Part shown: in pieces, positions 5,603-8,082 of the stretch
Numbering within the stretch: position 1 is the stretch's first letter
Layout: each line of letters begins with the position of its first letter
DNA from: CALAEC01 sp050692915
GTDB lineage: Bacteria; Actinomycetota; UBA4738; CALAEC01
Direction of reading: 5' to 3'
Assembly (NCBI GenBank): GCA_050692915.1
Contig: JBOGVU010000104.1
Location: forward strand, 1 to 8,082
Length of the DNA stretch: 8,082 nt
Translations under genes and position numbers: made by a program
The notes under the pieces: model-generated
Databases searched by the model: none
Seen by the model: only the letters and a program-made list of their open reading frames with translations
What the model was told of the DNA's origin: nothing

Positions 5603-5932
5603 TCAGGCGGGGATGTGGTCCTGGAGCTCTCTGAGGATGGCGTCCTTCGGCTTGGCCCCGACCACCCGGGCCCGCTCCTCGCCGCCGACGAACAGGATCA
5701 GCGTGGGGATGCTCATGACCCCGTACCGACGAGCGGTGTCCGGGTTGTCGTCGACGTTGAGCTTCGCCACCCGCATGACCTCGGACTTGTCCTGGCCGAT
5801 CTCCTCGACCACGGGAGAGACCATGTGACAGGGGACGCACCAGTCCGCCCAGAAGTCGACCAGGACGGGCACGTCCGCCTTCAGGATCTCCTGCTCGAAC
5901 GCCTGGTCGGTGACCTCGGAAACTCCCGCCAT
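5603..5932 (-). CDS. trxA: Thioredoxin
   Basis: Thioredoxin reduces protein disulfides in the cytoplasm and is itself reduced by thioredoxin reductase, encoded two genes upstream. The 109-residue length is standard. The fold is complete: VPVLVDFWADW (21-31), the active site CVPC (32-35), and the cis-proline loop SIPTL (P76), with FVGGEERARVVGA (81-93) covering the usual GG and VGA turns. The active site is unusual in two ways: the common CGPC is CVPC here, and the basic residue usual after the second cysteine is H36. ATG 5932 follows a strong ribosome site. A SigR-like promoter sequence lies upstream. The stop is 20 bases before the amidase start. Confidence 0.96.
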   Translation of the reverse strand: MAGVSEVTDQAFEQEILKADVPVLVDFWADWCVPCHMVSPVVEEIGQDKSEVMRVAKLNVDDNPDTARRYGVMSIPTLILFVGGEERARVVGAKPKDAILRELQDHIPA

Positions 5933-5939
5933 CCCGTCT

Positions 5940-5947
5940 CTCCTTCT
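5940..5947 (-). promoter_or_regulatory. ribosome binding site of trxA
   Basis: On the - strand AGAAGGAG lies seven bases before ATG 5932. It is the strongest Shine-Dalgarno sequence on the - strand of this window and fixes the trxA start. Confidence 0.7.
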
Positions 5948-5961
5948 CTAAATGGCCGGGC

Positions 5962-5974
5962 CGGACCCGGTCCG
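5962..5974. repeat. 13-bp perfect dyad in the trxA leader
   Basis: CGGACC and GGTCCG are perfect inverted arms around a single C. The dyad lies between the predicted -10 GTT (5985-5987) and the trxA ribosome site, so it would fall in the 5' leader or over the transcription start. It could be an operator for a dimeric regulator or a minor RNA hairpin; a one-base loop does not allow a full hairpin. In DNA this GC-rich it may be chance. Confidence 0.35.
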
Positions 5975-5984
5975 ATTATGGTCC

Positions 5985-6010
5985 AACCCCGGTGGGGGAC
6001 CCGCTATTCC
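5985..6010 (-). promoter_or_regulatory. SigR/SigH-type (thiol-stress ECF sigma) promoter candidate for trxA
   Basis: On the - strand GGAAT (6010-6006) is followed by exactly 18 bases and then GTTGG beginning at 5987. This matches the core GGAAT-N18-GTT recognised by actinobacterial SigR/SigH, whose classic targets are thioredoxin genes. The -35 part uses the last codon and stop of the M23 peptidase gene. Transcription would start near 5975-5980, leaving a leader of roughly 45 bases that contains the ribosome site at 5940-5947. Confidence 0.55.
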
Positions 6011-6699
6011 TTCCCCGTGTACAGCCGTTCCGCCAGGCGTTCGAACGCGGCCGCGTCGCCCTCCCGTCCCAGCTCCGCCAGCCGGCGCTCCCCCCGGGAG
6101 GTGGCCCGGACCGAGGCCCGGTACAGCCGGGAGAGCAGGGGATAGGGGTTCTCCCATCCTCCAGGCCCCTCGATCCCGAGGTGGAGGTGGGGCGGGAACT
6201 CGTCCTCGTGCCCCGGCTGCCCGTAACCTGTGTTCCCCACCAGGCCGAGCACGTCGCCGGGTTCGACCGAGGCCCCGACCCGCACATCCGGGTCCACCAG
6301 AGACATGTGGGCGTAGAAGTAGTACTTTCCGTCGACCCCCCGGACCCCCACGCGGGTCCCCGAGTAGAACGTCCAGCCGACGGCTTCCACGGTGCCGGCG
6401 GTCATCGACACGATCGGCGTGCCCTTCTCCGCAACCACGTCGTTCCCCTCGTGCACTCCCACGAGCTGCCACCTGCCGTCGATCAGACGGAAGCGCGGAT
6501 CGTGCCAGTCCTCGGCCAGCTCGATCACCGACAGCCAGTTCGAACGGACCACCGGGAACGTGAAGCCGTCGGCCACGACCGGGCGGTAGTACGCGGGCTC
6601 GGGGACCAGGACGACGGGCTGCGCCGGCGCGGGCGGGACGCCGGTCAGCGTCCAGGCGGTCGTTCCCAGGAGGACGGCGAGGCGGGCGATCCGCACCAC
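6004..6699 (-). CDS. Secreted M23 (LytM-type) metallopeptidase
   Basis: M23 peptidases cut peptide cross-links of peptidoglycan outside the membrane. The 231-residue product starts with a signal peptide (MVRIARLAVLLGTTAWTLTG, likely cut near PAPAQ at 24-27) and no lipobox cysteine is seen. The zinc site of the family is complete: H83 and D87 in HEGND, and HLHLG at 171-175 with H173 as ligand. H131 in YAHM is the conserved catalytic histidine region. Glycine-rich loops typical of LytM (GTPIVSMTAGTVEAVG, GDVLGLVGNTGYG) surround these. After the HLHLG motif come about 55 charged residues of unknown role. The GTG start at 6699 (or the next GTG at 6696) lacks a clear ribosome site; it lies 16 bases after the trxB stop, so it is probably co-transcribed with trxB. 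Confidence 0.92.
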   Translation of the reverse strand: MVRIARLAVLLGTTAWTLTGVPPAPAQPVVLVPEPAYYRPVVADGFTFPVVRSNWLSVIELAEDWHDPRFRLIDGRWQLVGVHEGNDVVAEKGTPIVSMTAGTVEAVGWTFYSGTRVGVRGVDGKYYFYAHMSLVDPDVRVGASVEPGDVLGLVGNTGYGQPGHEDEFPPHLHLGIEGPGGWENPYPLLSRLYRASVRATSRGERRLAELGREGDAAAFERLAERLYTGKE

Positions 6700-6715
6700 G
6701 CCAGCGTACCGGACG

Positions 6716-7651
6716 TCAGTGTCCCTGAGACTCGAGGTAGCGCTCGGCGTCCATGGCCGCCTTGCAGCCCATCCCCGCGGCCGTGACCGCCTGGCGGTAG
6801 GTGAAGTCGACCACGTCGCCGGCGGCGAAGACGCCCTCCACGCTCGTGGCCGTGGTGGGCTCCCGGACCACGATGTATCCCTCGCTCATCTCGAGCTGAC
6901 CGTGGAACACCTGGGTGTTCGGGATGTGGCCGATGGCCACGAAGACGCCGCCGGTGCCGAGCTCCGTCGTCCGGTCCGTCTTCAGGTTCCGCAGCCGTAC
7001 CGCGGCGACCTGGCCGTTCCCGAGCACCTCGTCGACCACCGAGTCCCAGACGAACGAGATCTTCTCGTTCTCAAGGGCACGCTGCTGCATGATCTTCGAT
7101 GCCCGCAGCTCATCCCGCCGGTGGATCACCGTGACCTTGGTGGCGAACCGGGTCAGGAACAGGGCCTCCTCCATGGCCGAGTCGCCCCCACCGACCACCA
7201 CGAGCTCCTGCCCCCGGAAGAAGAACCCGTCGCAGGTGGCGCAGGTGGACACCCCGCGGCCGAGGAGCTGCTGCTCGCCCGGCACCCCGAGCATCTTGGC
7301 CTTGGCCCCGGTGGCCACGATCACCGACCGGGCCCGGAACTCCTCGTCCCCGGACCACACGCCGAACGGTGCCTCGGAGAGGTCGACCTTCGTGGCGGCC
7401 TGGTGGAGGAGCTCGGCGTCGAACCTGGCGGCCTGCTTCTCCATCAGCTCCATGAGCTCGGGGCCAAGGATCCCCTCGGGGAAGCCTGGGTAGTTCTCCA
7501 CGTCGGTGGTCAGCATCAGCTGGCCCCCGGCGTCGATGCCCTTCAGGACCAGGGGGCGGAGGTTCGCTCGGGCCGCGTACAGGGCCGCGGTGTAGCCAGC
7601 CGGGCCCGAGCCGATGATCACGACGTTCCGTTCGTCCACGGCTCGGGTCAT
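6716..7651 (-). CDS. trxB: Thioredoxin reductase (NADPH), FAD-dependent
   Basis: TrxB moves electrons from NADPH through FAD and a redox-active disulfide to thioredoxin. The 311-residue protein has all parts of the low-molecular-weight family. The FAD dinucleotide loop GSGPAGYTAALYAARA is at 14-29, ATG at 113-115, and the active-site CATCDGFFF at 137-145 (C137, C140). The NADPH loop GGGDSAMEEA is at 154-163, HRRDELRA for the 2'-phosphate at 177-184, and the second FAD motif GDVVDFTYRQAVTAAGMG at 278-295. ATG 7651 places the first strand directly at the N-terminus as in relatives. A TTG at 7687 would add 12 residues but has no support. No clear ribosome site precedes ATG 7651, and a SigR-like sequence lies 25-51 bases upstream. 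Its substrate is very likely the thioredoxin of this window. Confidence 0.97.
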   Translation of the reverse strand: MTRAVDERNVVIIGSGPAGYTAALYAARANLRPLVLKGIDAGGQLMLTTDVENYPGFPEGILGPELMELMEKQAARFDAELLHQAATKVDLSEAPFGVWSGDEEFRARSVIVATGAKAKMLGVPGEQQLLGRGVSTCATCDGFFFRGQELVVVGGGDSAMEEALFLTRFATKVTVIHRRDELRASKIMQQRALENEKISFVWDSVVDEVLGNGQVAAVRLRNLKTDRTTELGTGGVFVAIGHIPNTQVFHGQLEMSEGYIVVREPTTATSVEGVFAAGDVVDFTYRQAVTAAGMGCKAAMDAERYLESQGH

Positions 7652-7675
7652 TGTCGCACAGGGGTCATCGGTCTC

Positions 7676-7702
7676 TACCTGTTCCAACGTCGGGCTATTC
7701 CC
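7676..7702 (-). promoter_or_regulatory. SigR/SigH-like promoter candidate for trxB (one -10 mismatch)
   Basis: On the - strand GGGAAT (7702-7697), 18 bases, then GTA (7678-7676) resembles GGGAAT-N18-GTT, with the last base of the -10 core different. Like the trxA candidate it continues GGAATAGC. It lies in the 55-base gap between the upstream partial gene and trxB, and transcription would start some 15-20 bases before ATG 7651. The -35 match is better and the -10 match poorer than at trxA. Confidence 0.4.
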
Positions 7703-7706
7703 GGAG

Positions 7707-8082
7707 CTACAGGCGCTGGCTGGCCAGGGACCGGAGCCGGCAGTCGTCCCGCCCGACCACCCAGATCACGAGGCGGTCGTAGGGCTGGTCGGGGGATGGC
7801 CCCTGGAGGAACGAGGCCACGTAGGCCGGCTCGCCCTCGAAGGACGCGGCCTCGATGGTGAACGGGACGATGAGCTGATCGGGAGGGACCTCCGAGACGA
7901 CGCACCGGTACACGTCTCGCAGCCCCGGGGGGAGCGTGGAGGGGTCGAACGCGGAGTAGAAGGAGGTGGCCGAGGGCGCCAGGCCCCGGCCGAGCGCCGT
8001 GCGGGCCTCGTCGCGGAGCCCGCGGGCCAGGGCCGGCAGGCCCGCGGCGGTGTGGTCCCGGTCCGACTCCCGGTACCGGGGG
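7707..8082 (-). CDS. unrecognised protein, C-terminal 124 residues (runs off right edge); possible anti-sigma-factor-like extracytoplasmic domain
   Basis: The frame ending at TAG 7709-7707 is open without a stop to the right edge, so the start is outside the window. The GTG at 7913 is only an internal valine. The visible part begins with an Arg- and Ala-rich, helix-prone stretch (ending near AFDPSTLPPGLRDVY). It continues as alternating short hydrophobic strands: YRCVVSEVP, LIVPFTIEAASFEGEPAYVAS, and YDRLVIWVVGRDDCRLRSL. Two cysteines (in YRCVV and DDCRL) could pair. This strand pattern, with F-x-G-x-PAYVA and VWVVG--C, resembles the outer domain of actinobacterial membrane anti-sigma proteins. 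In M. tuberculosis a hypothetical gene next to sigM precedes trxB2. That comparison is my inference; the defining zinc-finger and membrane segment would be outside the window. Confidence 0.6.
   Translation of the reverse strand, partial: PRYRESDRDHTAAGLPALARGLRDEARTALGRGLAPSATSFYSAFDPSTLPPGLRDVYRCVVSEVPPDQLIVPFTIEAASFEGEPAYVASFLQGPSPDQPYDRLVIWVVGRDDCRLRSLASQRL

Noticed and set aside
4335..5828. 497-codon rightward open frame opposite the amidase gene
   Set aside because: A shadow of the amidase frame; no recognisable domain and no plausible start signals.
5583..5840. Upstream extension of the amidase frame through trxA
   Set aside because: The added residues are trxA read in another frame; no start codon lies between the trxA stop and GTG 5582 other than that GTG.
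5975..5980. CATAAT on the - strand as a housekeeping -10 element for trxA
   Set aside because: No -35 hexamer is found 16-18 bases upstream, and the SigR-like element explains the region better; it cannot be fully excluded.
5981..6000. Imperfect GTCC.../...GGAC hairpin after the M23 gene as an intrinsic terminator
   Set aside because: The stem is interrupted and no T-run follows; it overlaps the trxA promoter candidate.
6719..7861. 380-codon rightward open frame opposite trxB
   Set aside because: His/Gly/Leu-rich shadow of trxB; trxB has every family motif on the other strand.
7707..7913. Short complete gene starting at GTG 7913
   Set aside because: The frame continues open to the window edge and the residues before 7913 continue the same fold, so 7913 is more likely internal.

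Overview
The window looks like the origin-proximal chromosomal partition locus of a GC-rich actinobacterium. This rests on gene content and order. On the + strand run rsmG-parA-parB, preceded by two parS-like sites. A GNAT acetyltransferase follows, and then, on the - strand, a CwlM-type amidase, thioredoxin and thioredoxin reductase. The same backbone (gid-parA-parB ... cwlM-trxC-trxB2) is known from Mycobacterium tuberculosis and, in part, Streptomyces. The genus cannot be told from the sequence. The extra genes described below suggest a lineage away from the well-studied genera.

Left part (1-2537). The left edge holds the N-terminal end of a leftward gene that reads as a LAGLIDADG homing-endonuclease-like protein. 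Between and overlapping its start and that of rsmG lie two 16-bp parS-like sites (132-147 and 181-196) inside a perfect 21-bp direct repeat. The rightward operon rsmG (16S rRNA m7G methyltransferase), parA (partition ATPase) and parB (parS-binding CTPase clamp) is tightly packed, so the partition proteins are encoded next to their own binding sites.

Middle (2534-4482). A leftward PLP-dependent aminotransferase converges on parB; the two stop codons share one CTAG. Opposite it, reading right, are a possible 29-residue membrane peptide and a GNAT acetyltransferase. A short divergent region (3758-3811) carries TAnnnT -10 elements on both strands, placed so that transcripts would be leaderless or nearly so.

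Right part (4479-8082), all leftward. In transcription order: the C-terminal part of an unrecognised, possibly membrane anti-sigma-like protein cut by the window edge; trxB; a secreted M23 (LytM) peptidase; trxA; and a cytoplasmic CwlM-like double-PG-binding amidase. The amidase also converges on its neighbour (GNAT) through a shared CTAG. Both trxB and trxA have upstream sequences resembling thiol-stress ECF sigma factor (SigR/SigH) promoters, GGAAT-N18-GTT for trxA and GGGAAT-N18-GTA for trxB. This suggests the disulfide-reduction system is induced together although a cell-wall hydrolase gene now sits between the two genes.

No tRNA, rRNA, CRISPR array, insertion sequence or convincing intrinsic terminator was seen. 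No gap without a gene exceeds about 75 bases.
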